64,000 bases of DNA from Gigaspora margarita (GCA_009809945.1 WTPW01000067.1:1-64000), one strand, 5' to 3'. Numbered from the stretch's first letter, positions 20,415-31,685 are shown. Notes: generated by a model not told the origin, from the letters alone. Translations and numbers: made by a program.

Positions 20415-20945
20415 TCTTATGTTTTTATTTTTATCTATTGCTGAGCAATTGTTCTGTTCTTGCATTTGCACTTATTCTGGCACTTCTTGAACTTGAGACA
20501 ATTACACAAAACGTTTTCAAATTCGTGAACCATTTGATTACTTTTTAGCCCAAAAGTTTGTACAAATTAGGGGGACGTCTAAAGCGGAGGCAACTCATAT
20601 TTAATAATTTTTTCAATTAACTTTAGGGTTAGGATCGTCCTATATTGGGGTTAGATTAGGTTTTAGGTAGATATATATAAGCAAAATTGCCTTCCCGACA
20701 TTTTTGATTAACACATCGAGGTAGGTTTAGACTACCGTTTTTTGTATTTTTCAGGTTTTTGCTTTTATTTCTTGTTTTGCTTCGCCGGCGATCATCAAAA
20801 TTCTATAATTTGATTGGCTGTTGATCACATGATTTGCCTCCGCTTTAGACGTCCCCCGCTTTAGACGTCCCCCAAATTAGGTAATCAAGCAACAGAAGCA
20901 AATTTGGCGAATTCACGATTTTAAGAGAGTTGTTTAATTTCGTTA
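20415..20945. repeat. Dispersed repeat, copy 1 (inverted partner at 43.0 kb)
   Basis: Excluding the MITE at 20570-20873, this stretch matches the reverse complement of 43030-43255. Shared landmarks are TTTTATCTATTG, TTCTTGCATTTGCACTT, GAAGCAAATTTGG and GATTTTAAGAGAGTTGTTTAA. The two copies show the MITE insertion as filled versus empty. Confidence 0.65.
20570..20873. mobile_element. 304-bp MITE with 6-bp target duplication
   Basis: The inverted ends GGGGGACGTCTAAAGCGGAG/CTCCGCTTTAGACGTCCCCC are flanked by AAATTA on both sides (20564-20569 and 20874-20879). The right end carries a second tandem GCTTTAGACGTCCCCC. The related locus at 43.0-43.3 kb lacks the insertion. No ORF. Confidence 0.8.
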
Positions 20946-21879
20946 ATAGTATAACGGCAATCAAGACCGACACGGACCATGATTTTTCCATCGGCTCGTA
21001 TCACTAGCCGAGACATTTAATAGATTTCCTAAAGTTACGAGGAACTATATCTAAACACACCTAAGACTCGCGTCACTCATACTCTTAGCTAACGTCCATT
21101 TTCTTTTCTCTATTACATTAAGCTTTGCCTTTCAATTTTTATTTTCTATTTCATTTAGTCATAAAATATTTATTCACCGCAACAACATTGCGATATTCTT
21201 TATCCTGTAATTAAGAATATTATATAGTGCCAGAGACTAAATACGTGGTTATATGATGTATGAAAATAGTTCTAAACAAATTTGTGTTTTTAATGAATGT
21301 TCTCTTCACGTTCATTGTATGATTATTTACGATTAACCACCTTTGAGTCCTGTGATCTGTTCATTTTTAATCTTTTTTTAACAAGTTCCCATACAAATTT
21401 ATATCCATGTGTTACTCTTGATAAATTTGCTGATTTATATTAACAATATAAATTTATTTTAATAATTAGAATATAATTAGCGTTAGAATTATAGTGATAC
21501 GATGAATTACAGTATAAAAGTTGCTGCAAACCGGTTTTTATGTTAAGTGCAATTAAATCATAGCACGTACTAATGCTAATGTGTGTAAAATTTTGGAAAT
21601 ATGTGGATAAATTGTGGGTAATCCGGGAATAAATGCCAGAATAAACCAGATAAGCTTGATATAGGATGCGAATATAATTAATATTTATTATATAAATTGT
21701 CTGTAATTAGATTGGACCCGCTTACTAATAATTAAGGAAATTAAGACTCATTAAAAATATCCGATAGTAATATTTTACTCAATATCTCTTTCCATAAATA
21801 GATCATACCAAAGTTTATTTTGTTAAAAAGATCAGGTTGGCCCACAAAAACATGGTCGACCCTCGACTCGCCCGCCGGC

Positions 21880-22240
21880 CCGGCCTTATGTTCGGGGAGA
21901 GCTTGATAGTGTTTTGACCAATTTAGCTTCGATCGTGAACAAATAGTGATTAAGATCAAATGTCTAAACCGACAAACTAGCACACATAATTTCGGATTAT
22001 AAGGTTTCTCTTTATTAATATAAATCAATACATCGGATTATCACAATAATAATACTAAATACTATCTACCATCGTTAATTATCGTTCTCCCTTCATAAGA
22101 TGAACTAAACACTTATATTGTTAATTCGTATGGGGCTTTAATTTTAATCACTCGATTAGAGCTTTAATCACTTGATTGGGGATTTAGTCACCCGACTATG
22201 CCACAAACTATGCCAAATTAAGAAATACATAACGATAAAT
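21880..22240 (-). repeat. LTR-like fragment (partner at 34.3 kb)
   Basis: The reverse complement shares an ordered series with 34240-34565: GGCATAGT, tandem RATTAAAGCTC units, CTTATGAAGGGAG, TAGATAGTATTTAGTATTAT and GTGATAATCCGA. The sequence looks like a solo LTR, but the ends are not defined. The minus-strand frame 21741-22028 overlaps its edge and has no family support. Confidence 0.45.
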
Positions 22241-22560
22241 AATGATACTATTTAAAAAAGACAAATTTGAGCATGACACCGGCCGATAGGTACTAGTCCC
22301 GATTGTTGAAGTCAATGCTAAGTTTATCAAGATTTAAAACTATTCCGGAATTTGAACTACAATGATACGCGAAATTTGTGTGAAAGCTTAATTTGAGACT
22401 GAGATAACATAAGAATCTCGTATTATTATAAAATTATCGTGCCTGTACATTTTTACCAAATCAATTTTATTATGCGATGAGAAAATGATGTATACTTTTT
22501 TTTATATAGTCACTATTTTCAAATTACAGACTGAGAGAATATTTATACGACGTACTGAAT
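22241..22560. other. No gene seen
   Basis: AT-rich sequence with no ORF, palindrome or recognisable repeat. Confidence 0.5.
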
Positions 22561-22562
22561 TG

Positions 22563-22731
22563 TACAGGAGGGTCCCCAAAATTCCTGGTTGGATGCGTCG
22601 GATATAGGTCGGCGTTTAGCCTTAGTTGTTAGCAGATTCTATAGCAAAATTATCAGGACATTTTTTAATTAATGATTGGATATGATTTATTAGTAAAATT
22701 TTTTATGATCTTGGGGCAAAATTGATCAATT
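22563..22731 (+). repeat. Dispersed ~170-bp repeat, copy 1
   Basis: Runs from ACAGGAGGGTCCCCAAAATT through GGATGCGTC to CTTGGGGCAAAATTGATCAA. An inverted copy at 31514-31685 retains the same order, with roughly one difference in eight. The ends are not inverted repeats; the class is unknown. Confidence 0.65.
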
Positions 22732-23110
22732 GAGCGTGTGTATGAATTTAACCTTATGTTGCTGGATTTGGTAGATTACGTATTATAATAATAATAATAA
22801 TAAAAATTCAATTCAATTTGCCATTTTTGATTTTCCGTATCCAAAACCTAATCTGAATGTGGTAAACTTTGATATAAGATGTGACGATTACTATTTAAAT
22901 TTGTAATCATTGACCATTTGCATGATTAATGACGTCATAAATTCGCAATCGATCTATGAACTAATAATAAATGCGTGAAAATTGAAACGTGGAGAATCAA
23001 TGATTTAGAACAACCAGCTAGACTTTCCTTCGCTATGCGCATTTTGTATCTTTTTGACATTAGATTAACTGAAATATGGATAACGTTAGTAACATGCGTT
23101 TGTGAGTAGT

Positions 23111-23321
23111 GTTTTGAACCGTCAACCGAAAGTTCAACCGGGGCTGATCCGGGTAGACTTACGGGTATTCCCAGCCAATCGCTGATGTTTGTTTACATCG
23201 TGTAAAATAGGATTGACGCATCCTATTTCACCAATGTAAACAAACATCAGCGATTGGCTGGGAATACCCGTAAGTCTACCCGGATCAGCCCCGGTTGAAC
23301 TTTCGGTTGACGGTTCAAAAC
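23111..23321. mobile_element. 211-bp near-perfect palindrome (foldback element)
   Basis: The left arm begins GTTTTGAACCGTCAACCGAA and the right arm ends with its exact complement. Pairing continues for ~88 bp per arm, and the loop itself holds a smaller inverted repeat (AAATAGGA/TCCTATTT). It is GC-richer than its flanks. A clear target duplication was not found. Confidence 0.75.
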
Positions 23322-23405
23322 ATTATTTGTGAGTCACATATTGTGTGTCATTAGTATAGTAGGGTTTGTAATAGTAGCTTATGATAGAAACTATAAGAGC
23401 ATGAA

Positions 23406-23760
23406 AATTGATTTTTCGTTTTGCATTACATGGATCTGAAAACATGGGCCGGTCGGTCGGATATTTTTTAATTTACTGTAATAATAGAATAATGTTCACA
23501 TCTAAAGTTATGCAAGGTTACTTTTTCATTTTGCACAACAAGGAATCAATAAATTGGGTCAGCAATTATATTTTTTCCGTCAGTCTATCGGACACTTACT
23601 GGAAATTAAATCTCCATCGGGTGACACCGGAGAGAATAAAGGAAAAAATAAATGTCAACAATCGAACAATTGACGCAATTAGGATTTAAAAAAAATTTTT
23701 TTTTTGAAAAAATTGAAAAAAATGGGTCGGCAGGTAATCAAAATGAAAAATCAACTTTGC
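23406..23760. repeat. Second copy of the 0.8-kb TIR element family
   Basis: Aligns with 806-1130 (TTTGCATTACATGG, GTTCACATCTAAAG, GGGTCAGCAATTA, GGTGACACCGG). It ends near 23760 with AAATCAACTTTGCATGACCC, which resembles the inverted start. The plus-strand frame 23408-23689 lies entirely in this repeat and is not considered a gene. Confidence 0.6.
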
Positions 23761-23871
23761 ATGACCCTTAGGCCTAAGAGTCAAAAAAAAGCAGAAACTT
23801 CAGTCCCGGGGCAACGCCCGGGCTCTGAGAGCTATGTTTTATTGTTAGTTATCAAATTCATCATATGAAGT

Positions 23872-24100
23872 GTCAATAGAAACCAAGCAAATCATTTTTA
23901 GTAAATTTTTTTTAAACTTTAGATTAAAATATTTAATAACTATTAAACCAATCTTGATAATATTTTTTTATTTATATTTTATAACTATATGGAATTAAAA
24001 TAAAAAATTTTTTATCAAGATTGATTTAATAGTTGTTAAGATATTTTAATTTAAAATTTAAAAAATTTACTTAGAAATAATTTGCTTGGTTTCTATTGAC
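23872..24100. mobile_element. 229-bp AT-rich foldback element
   Basis: The long arms GTCAATAGAAACCAAGCAAA and TTTGCTTGGTTTCTATTGAC are perfectly complementary at the ends, with imperfect pairing inward for ~100 bp. Just upstream, CCCGGGGCAACGCCCGGG (about 23804-23821) is a separate GC-rich hairpin. Confidence 0.7.
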
Positions 24101-24832
24101 CATACATGTGTTCATATTTGTTGACTATAATCAATCCCGAAACTCCTCCATCCATTTTCTGATTTTAATGCCTACTAATTTACTAATTTATGATAATAAA
24201 TATTGATTTTTTTTGAACTATATTCATTAATATCATTAAAATAAACATTATTATAATTGTTTTAAAAGAATTGGGATTAAAAAAATTTGGGGGGGTTTTA
24301 AAATTTTGGGTCGGCGGGCAATGCAAAACGAAAATTGCGATTTAAATAACAGCTCAGTTATAAAGCTATACAAATTAAGAGATGATGACAATAAATAGTT
24401 TTTAAATCAAATGCCAAACAAGGATATTTAATATATAATTATAAATAATACTTATACAATTCGGTCATACCGCATTTTTTTATTGCGCCACTAAAAAATC
24501 GCACATGTCATTTAACATGCCTGAAAATATATTCTACATACTTTATACATCGTTCCCGGAAACAATGAGAAGCGCGATTCTATATCAACAAGTACCAGAT
24601 CAACTCCGTATTATTCCAAAACAAGGCTAAAATTCGAGAAAATAATAAGTTAGTACGATTTACAATAAATATGCTTTAAATCATGTGCCAAATAATGATT
24701 CTTGGAATCGTCTCTCTGAGGCGGTCATTTTGGTGGCGAAATCATCACAATTTGACCGATATATCAAAAATAAATCGCTATTTTATATTAATTTTAAAAA
24801 TTGTCTTGGACAGTTGATTTTGGTTAAATAAT

Positions 24833-24951
24833 GATATCTCGCGAACTATCGATCAGAATCACATGATTTTGGTACCGTTCGACTCGTCTCGGCGAGACGA
24901 ATCGAATGGTGCCAAAATCACGTGATTCTGATCGATAGTTCGCAAGATATC
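24833..24951. repeat. GTCTC-hairpin family, copy 1
   Basis: A palindrome from GATATC to GATATC with the central core CGTCTCGGCGAGACG. Outward on both arms lie sequences related to CATTCGA, GGTACC, AAAATCA and ATCGATCAGAATCA. The other copies are at 25030-25130, 25234-25324, ~38300-38400 and ~38468-38577. Confidence 0.8.
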
Positions 24952-25029
24952 GTCGATGCGTCAAATTAGGAACACTGTATCAAATTAAGAACATATTTTT
25001 AGATAAGTTTAATGAGTAATATTTTGTGA

Positions 25030-25130
25030 ACCAGTGATCAAAATTAGACGAATTTGATACCATTCGATTCGTCTCGATGAGACGAATCGAATGGTATTAA
25101 AATTATCCATTCTGATCAATCTATCACGTG
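25030..25130. repeat. GTCTC-hairpin family, copy 2
   Basis: The core TTCGTCTCGATGAGACGAA has arms GATACCATTCGA/TCGAATGGTATT. The outer arms have diverged (GTGATCAAAATTAG versus CCATTCTGATCAATC). Confidence 0.7.
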
Positions 25131-25233
25131 ATATCGATCGTAATACTTAGCTGCGTCAAATTAGATACACTTACCTTATAGATTGAATTTTTTTAATTTA
25201 AATTTTTTTTTTAAGTTATAGGAAAGATTTTAN

Positions 25234-25324
25234 TATCGATCAGAATCACATGATTTTGGTACCGTTCGACTCGTCTCGGCGAGACGAATCGAATGGTGCC
25301 AAAATCACGTGATTCTGATCGATA
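25234..25324. repeat. GTCTC-hairpin family, copy 3, identical to copy 1 beside an ambiguous base
   Basis: Matches 24857-24934 at every base compared and continues identically for ~35 bp downstream (GTTCGCAAGATATCGTCG). It starts next to an ambiguous base at 25233, so local assembly duplication should be kept in mind. Confidence 0.7.
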
Positions 25325-25794
25325 GTTCGCAAGATATCGTCGATGCGTCAAATTAGGAACTGCGTCAAATTAGGTACATCTACCTTATATAGCGTTAAAT
25401 GTGATAATTGATCACGGAGTTAAGTGATATAGGGTTAACTATACCGAAATCTATATCGATAGAGCCCTCGCATTAATCAATATGTGCTTCGCACAAAAGT
25501 TCTTAATACAAAGGTTCTTGATTACAGCATGTATATAAGTTCCTAAAAGACCTTTTAATACCGTACGAAAGCTCTCTCCTTTTTCTATTACTTTACATCC
25601 TTATTTATATCCCTACATATTATAGAATTACGTTGTATAAATATCTATCTAATAGTGATATCATTATTAGCTTAATATGATCGACACATACGTGACAATA
25701 ATATAATTTATTCTATATATACAGATATTTTTATTTATCTTGTTTTTTTCTTTTATCTAATTATCATACGTTTAATTCTCAAAATATTTTCACT

Positions 25795-27144
25795 ATGATT
25801 AAGTCGAATATTCTATACATTCTTTGGAACTTCATCATCTTTAGTTCATTACTTCTCTCATTAAACACAGGCGGATTTATTCGTATTCAGGAATTAAAGG
25901 AAACGAATACAGAAAACTTGAAAAATGAAGATTATACAAAATATATGAATCCAGAATTCACAAAATATATAATGAATATGTTAAGAAACATAATAAAATC
26001 ATTACAAACTTATTAGATCCATCTAATAATTCATCAGAACTTCCAAAAGTTGTTGTCGTTAAACCTGATATGCCTTCAGGATTCGGGAATCGTATGCCTG
26101 GAATAATTTGTGGATTTTTATATTCATTAATTTCTGATAGATTATTTTTTATGGATGGAAATCATAATTTTGATAATTATTTTGAAAAGGATTTCGACCA
26201 TAATTGGGATACCGTTTCATATTTATATAAAGAAAGTACTGCAAAAGATTTACATATTCAGGAAAAAATTAATAATTTTACTTTGGTGACGAGAGGAAAT
26301 TTTAGTAGTGAAGAAATAAATTCATACGATATTTTACGTGTTCATACTTTGGATTATATATGTGCTCGATTATCATCAAATCCTTATTATAAGAAATGGT
26401 TTAATAAAATAATACCTGATTATAGAATTTTTACTACTATTAGCTTAAGATTGTTAAGGTTGCATCCAGATCTAAAAAGTCAAGTAGAAGATTATGCAAA
26501 AAATAATTTTAATAATTATAATATAGGTATTCATTTAAGAGAGAATAAATTTAAGACACCATGGATGATTCCTATAGAACATTACTACGAGGTAGTAAGG
26601 ATGTTAATGTTAGAAGTTAAAAATAAGAACGTATCTATCTTTGTCGCTGCAGATACCACTGATGGCCGTAATAAACTAGTGAACTTAATGAAGAATTTAA
26701 ATCTAATAATATTTATCATAATAATAATAATTCCGTTAAGATAATTCATTCTGAAGATAATATGGATTTACATAACTCTATTACGTGGGAAAACAGCGGT
26801 ACTGAAGCAGGAGCTATTATTGATTTAAAGTTACTTGGCTTATGTGATGATCTGGTGATTACATACGCTTCTTCATTTGGTTTGTTGGCTGCGGGATGGA
26901 CGCATAAAGCGTCACGTCAAAGAGGTTTATTCGTAATAAACCCAATAAAAATAAATTTGATAGATAATTTACAAGTTGTAGACAAAGTTTGGATGTGGGT
27001 GCTAGATCGAGTGAACCGTGTATGTACATGAGTAAATATTTATTTGAAAATGAAGATGAAGAAAACATTAGAATTTTTAAATCAAATCCATTATGGATTC
27101 ATTATAGTCAATGTTCTTTTGCCATTAAAAAACCGCATCAATAA
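25795..27144 (+). pseudogene. Fucosyltransferase-like gene (GT37 / XG_FTase type) with three frameshifts
   Basis: Four frame segments read as one ~450-codon protein. Residues 1-27 form an N-terminal hydrophobic anchor (type II, Golgi-like). The segment from ~25970 in the next frame has PSGFGNRMPGIICGFLYSLI, the GxGNR donor-binding-type motif of xyloglucan/alpha-1,2-fucosyltransferases; then IGIHLRENKF and SIFVAADT. The third frame (from ~26700) has DLVITYASSFGLLAAGW, the family's DxLVTS-type motif. The last frame, from ~26985, restores SSEPCMYMSKYLF and ends with TAA at 27142-27144. Family enzymes transfer fucose from GDP-fucose to glycans. Frames go 1, 0, 2, 1 with no GT..AG intron explaining the changes, so this is a pseudogene or contains sequencing indels. 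Specificity cannot be inferred. Confidence 0.6.
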
Positions 27145-27769
27145 AGCTAATCATTCGGTCATCAAACAAATATTTGTTATCCAAACAAGTATTTTGTCAT
27201 CAATTTTTTAATCATAGCAAGGTGTCTTTATTACAACATAATACAAATTATCTTAAGATTTATTTATAAGTATATAAGATTTATCTCGTTCTTTTTCATT
27301 ATTGCCTTTATTTTTCTTTAATTAATTATATTCTTGACTATATGCGAGCATAGACTCTAATATTCGTTCTCCCCTCACTTCATATGCGTATACCAATTCC
27401 AATTTTCATATATTATCATATTCGCCCGATGATTTACATACTAATACCGAGCATGAGTTGAGCGAATGAAAAGTAGGAATCTAACAGGTTTTTTTGACAG
27501 TAAAAATGCACATTCATGTAAAGAAATTCAAGACTTGAAGATCCATCCAAATATAAACGATATTGTATCTTTCATTCAGGTATTTTGAAATACTTTGATG
27601 TGTAACTGTGAAATGTAACTTTGTTTTTTTTTTTTTTGCATGATCATCAAATCTTTCCTCGTTTTAAAAAGCGCGCTAACGCTAACCATTTATACGGATT
27701 TGAATTCATGTTCAGACATTCGTTTAATTGGCTAATGTAGATCAATTGCACGGGTAACTTATTTATACA
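27145..27769. other. No gene seen
   Basis: AT-rich 3' flank of the fucosyltransferase-like gene. A run of T at about 27616-27627 is the only notable feature. Confidence 0.5.
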
Positions 27770-27777
27770 CTTTAGAG

Positions 27778-28516
27778 CAGGGATGGTAAATGACTTTAAA
27801 TGACCCAAATGATTCAAATGACAAATGACCAGTAATTGGTCATTTCACAGCCCAAATGACTTAAGAAGGTCATTTAACTCTGGTTAATTGATTATCCAAT
27901 ACTTTTAGCCAATCAAAATTGATTATTGTTCTCCGTAAAATGAAAAGTCGCTAGGTACTATCCAATAAAAATTATTACACATGATAAATAACTGATGACC
28001 CCAAATGACAGGTCATCATTTGATGAATGAGTGCCATTTATATTTTGACTAAATAACCAGGTCATTTCCATACCTGTTGTAAATCGACATTCCAATCGTA
28101 TCATAAGGTCAGGTATGAAGCGATTAAAAAAAAAAACAACAGACAAAAAATAATTTATTTACTTTTTTTCAAAAAAAAAAAAGTTTGTGAATATAATTTA
28201 CCGATTACAAAATGATATAAATCATTTTCGAATTTACAAATGGCATGTTAATCGACATGAATTGAGAAATGATGCGAACATATATATTATTTAAAACATG
28301 CATTATACAAGTTTTTCGTGATCTGTAGTATATTAACTCTATGTAAAATGACCTAATGACCAAATGGCCTCGGTCATTTGGAAATGACCATAGTCATTTG
28401 GTCGCGAGTCATTTCCAAATGACCAAAATTTGAATGACCTCAAGTGACTGGTCATTTTGAGGTCATTTGAGGTCATTTGAAAAATTGGCAAATGACCAGG
28501 TCATTTACCATCCCTG
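27778..28516. mobile_element. 739-bp hAT-like non-autonomous element
   Basis: The inverted ends CAGGGATGGTAAATGAC/GTCATTTACCATCCCTG are flanked by an 8-bp duplication CTTTAGAG (27770-27777 and 28517-28524). CAGGG ends and 8-bp duplications are hAT hallmarks. The interior is full of short subterminal repeats of CAAATGAC and GGTCATTT on both strands, typical of transposase-binding sites. No transposase ORF. Confidence 0.9.
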
Positions 28517-28524
28517 CTTTAGAG

Positions 28525-29750
28525 TATCTTTTGAGATTGTAACGTTTCGCTTATAAAAATTACCGCAAAAGCTATTTTTCGCTTTAAACGAACGTCAATA
28601 TTCACTATAAAAAATAGCATCAAAATAATCCCAAAAATTGACGAACTTTGCTTAGAAGGCAAAATATACTATCGACTATTTGGCAGTGCAAAGTTATACT
28701 GTAAATTAACTGGAAATGTTTTTCATGCTTAAGCTGCGTTATTTCATTAAATTCAAATGAACTTTATTACTAACTGTATAATTTTAATATGTACAAGTTT
28801 CTTTAGTAGCCAAAGACCCGGTTTAATATTTAAATTCGTCGGTTCTTGTAGCGTATTTAGATTGTCAACTATAAATTTAAAGTTTGACTTTATGTCTTGT
28901 AGACTTTTTAATAAGTTCGGGCTTATTAGAAATAAATATCACATTGACTTCATTTACGTGTATCTATCTATTTTTTTAAATACGGTATATGCGACAAATA
29001 CTTTGCGTATGTTTATTAATTTGTAAGTTTATTTGTATGGATATTTTTTTTCGTTCTTTAGTATTATTAAACAGATTAAACCATAAATTATTTTAAAATT
29101 TTGTAATTTGATTGGGTTAAAAATTATCACGGGGAAATCACAGGTAGATTAACCAATCTTTAGATTTGTAATTTTATATTGCATGTATGTACGTCGTATG
29201 TACGTACTAGGGTTAGGGTCTAAGTAATCAAAACTATGTCAGGTGTATTAGTAATTTTAATATGATCAAATTTTATTAGTGAAATTAAAAATGATTGACT
29301 AAAATATCATTTTACTTTAACTAATTATAAAGAAAAGTACAAAATTCTAAAAGATTCTGCTGAATATTGTGCTTCTTTTTTCTAATTTCTTTTGAGTGAA
29401 ATCTCTTCATAAGAACTATCTATAAAAAGTTACGCTCAATTTTTTGCAAAAGCTCTAGTAATTTTTTTTGGTTATATTTATTGTACAAATTTTTTAATAA
29501 ATTTATATATTCTACTAATTGAACACCTAAAATTTACATATTACATAAAATATTCGAATGTGACTTTGTTTTTTGTCACTTTTTAAACATTTTGTGAAAA
29601 TTTCAAAGCAATTCATTGTCTTTTTAGTGAGTTGAATCGGTTTGAAATTTTTAATAAATATATTAATATTACCGTTATAACGATATGCATCAATAACGAT
29701 AATGATTGTTTTCCTTCGGGTAACATGAAAAATTTGCAATATATTAAATT
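28525..29750. other. No supported gene
   Basis: AT-rich. The open frames 28757-29026 (plus) and 29527-29811 (minus) have no recognisable motif, and the latter runs into a dispersed repeat, so neither is called. Confidence 0.5.
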
Positions 29751-29754
29751 CTAT

Positions 29755-29975
29755 AGTGTGAATCTCGTGACTCGATCTACTTGACTGCACCTCCCCAGTG
29801 AACAAAATCACAGGATTAAGTGCAATTTATCGCATTTATTGCATTTATCAGATTTATTAGATTTATGCGATTTATCGGTTGTATCAGATTTATTAGATAT
29901 ATCAGACTTATTAGATTTATGCGACTTATTAATTATATTAGATTTAGGCGATTTATTAGATATATCAGATTTATT
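29755..29975 (-). repeat. Dispersed repeat with 9-bp minisatellite, copy 1
   Basis: Begins near CTCGATCTACTTGACTGC and CTCCCCAGTGAACAAAATCA, followed by degenerate tandem AGATTTATT/GCGATTTATC units. On the minus strand the units would encode NKSDIS/NKSHKS repeats (frame 30050-29808). The copy at 42530-42735 is in the same orientation. Confidence 0.65.
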
Positions 29976-30230
29976 GCACAAATAACATTTAGTTGTGAAA
30001 CTATTGTTTATTATAACTAGCACATGATCATGTAGCGGCTGCACTGCCAAATATCAACCAACTATATAATTAGATTTGTAGATGGCATAATAGTATATGG
30101 CACAGTCAAGATTGTTTATAGTCAACTTAAATTTAATAAATTGGCTAAGCTAATGTTTAAAAATCAGATTAGCGTTTATACCCAAATTGACTATTCTTAG
30201 TGTATAACATATGTATAATGGACTTGTTTT

Positions 30231-30395
30231 AAGCTAACCTTACATTTTTATGTTTTGGCTTTGCTTCGCTCAGTGGCTTTAAACTAGCATTTTGGCCTCA
30301 CTTCTCTCAGCTGTCTTAAGCTAGCCTTGCATTTTTATGTTTTGGTCTCGTTTTACTCAGTGGATTCAAACACTATATTTTAGTTTTTTGTCCAT
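30231..30395. repeat. Two-unit ~87-bp tandem repeat
   Basis: Units start AAGCTAACCTTACATTTTTA and AAGCTAGCCTTGCATTTTTA, each followed by TGTTTTGG and CTCAGTGG. They lie next to the satellite array. Confidence 0.6.
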
Positions 30396-30399
30396 GCCT

Positions 30400-31080
30400 C
30401 TGATACTAGAATTTTTTATTGTTATGATTTTTATCAAGAGTTAAGAAAGCTTGCATTAAAATTTTCATGATTTCTACTAAGTTATATAAGAAAATTCTGT
30501 AACCCTTACCTGCTATTCTTGTGATCACAATGTAGTTAAGTTAGTTTGTATCAGAATTACCTTGATTTCTATGAGGTTATGTTTGAATTAGTTTATATTG
30601 AAGTTATTAGTTCCTTCATAAAGAATTCTGTTGCAAAGCCTACTTGCTATTTTGGTGACCACAGTACGTGATTAAGGCTGAATTAATTTGCAATGAAATA
30701 TTGTATTAAAATTATTATAATTTCTGTCATGAGTTACCGTAAAAATTCTGGTAAAAACATACTATTTCAGCTACCACAGTATCAGTTAGAGATGGTTTGC
30801 ATTGGTACTGTTTTTTATTTTCTATGTGGTTGAGTGAGTTAGTTGCATTAGAATTATATTGCAAGTTAAGAGTTAGCTTGTATTGGAATCATTGCGAATA
30901 ACCATAAAAAATTCTGCTTAGTTAGGATTGAGTTTGCATTAACCTGTATTATGTAAATTACTGTAAGCTTGTGTTAATTTGCATTGGAATTATAATGGTT
31001 TCTATCATAAGATACTGTAAAAATTTAGTTACAAATCTTACTATTTTAGTGATACACAGTATGTAACTCACTAACGCATG
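30400..31080 (-). repeat. Degenerate ~100-bp satellite, array A
   Basis: Repeated words, minus-oriented relative to arrays B and C: TTGCATTRRAATTA, ATTTCTATNATGAG, ACTGTAAAAATTCTG and GACCACAGTATG. Around seven units are recognisable, each changed by substitutions and small deletions. No ORF. Confidence 0.75.
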
Positions 31081-31243
31081 TTATTAGCATATATCTCAGT
31101 TAATCTAACATTCGCAAAGTAAACATAACAGATGAAATCATAATCCTTATAAAGTTAGCTGATTTAAATATCAAGTGTTTATGCATATATATGCAAGGTT
31201 TGGGCATCATTTTGAATATTAAAATATAATATGATCCGTATTA

Positions 31244-31435
31244 CTTCATTATTTTACTGACAAGTTCATTTTAAAGACAGTCTATTTTACTGAAGCTCAT
31301 TTCACTGACAATAATTCTAATCAGACCCTAATGATAATGACTGAAATTACTTTGTCTGTGAAATGAACTTCAGTGAAATAGACTCAGTGAAATGAACTTG
31401 TCGGTGAATAATTATCAGTAAAATGTGGTAATTGT
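31244..31435. mobile_element. Foldback MITE, ~190 bp
   Basis: The left arm ATTATTTTACTGACAAGTTC and the right arm GAACTTGTCGGTGAATAAT are inverted; inner words TCTATTTTACTGAAG/CTTCAGTGAAATAGA also pair. No clear target duplication. Confidence 0.65.
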
Positions 31436-31513
31436 CAACTCATACAGGGGCAACCCTAAAATTCAAAGTTTGAAAACTTCGTAGTGTGTCAGAATCATGG
31501 TCAGCTAGATTGG

Positions 31514-31685
31514 AATTGATCAATTTTGCCCCAAGATCATAAAAAATTTTACTAATAAATCATATCTATTCATTAAGTAAAAAATGCCCAGCTAATAAAT
31601 TTGCTATAGAACCTACTAACAACTTGTGCTAAACGCTGACCTAGATCTGACGCATCCAACCCAGAATTTTGGGGACCCTCCTGTA
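31514..31685 (-). repeat. Dispersed ~170-bp repeat, copy 2 (inverted)
   Basis: Reverse complement of 22563-22731: TTGATCAATTTTGCCCCAAG at one end and TTTTGGGGACCCTCCTGTA at the other. Confidence 0.65.

Noticed and set aside
21741..22028. 95-codon minus-strand frame
   Set aside because: Overlaps an LTR-like repeat edge; no family features.
23408..23689. 93-codon plus-strand frame
   Set aside because: Entirely inside a dispersed repeat whose other copy (0.8-1.1 kb) does not keep the frame.
28757..29026. 89-codon plus-strand frame, hydrophobic
   Set aside because: Compositional in AT-rich DNA; no motif or splice context.
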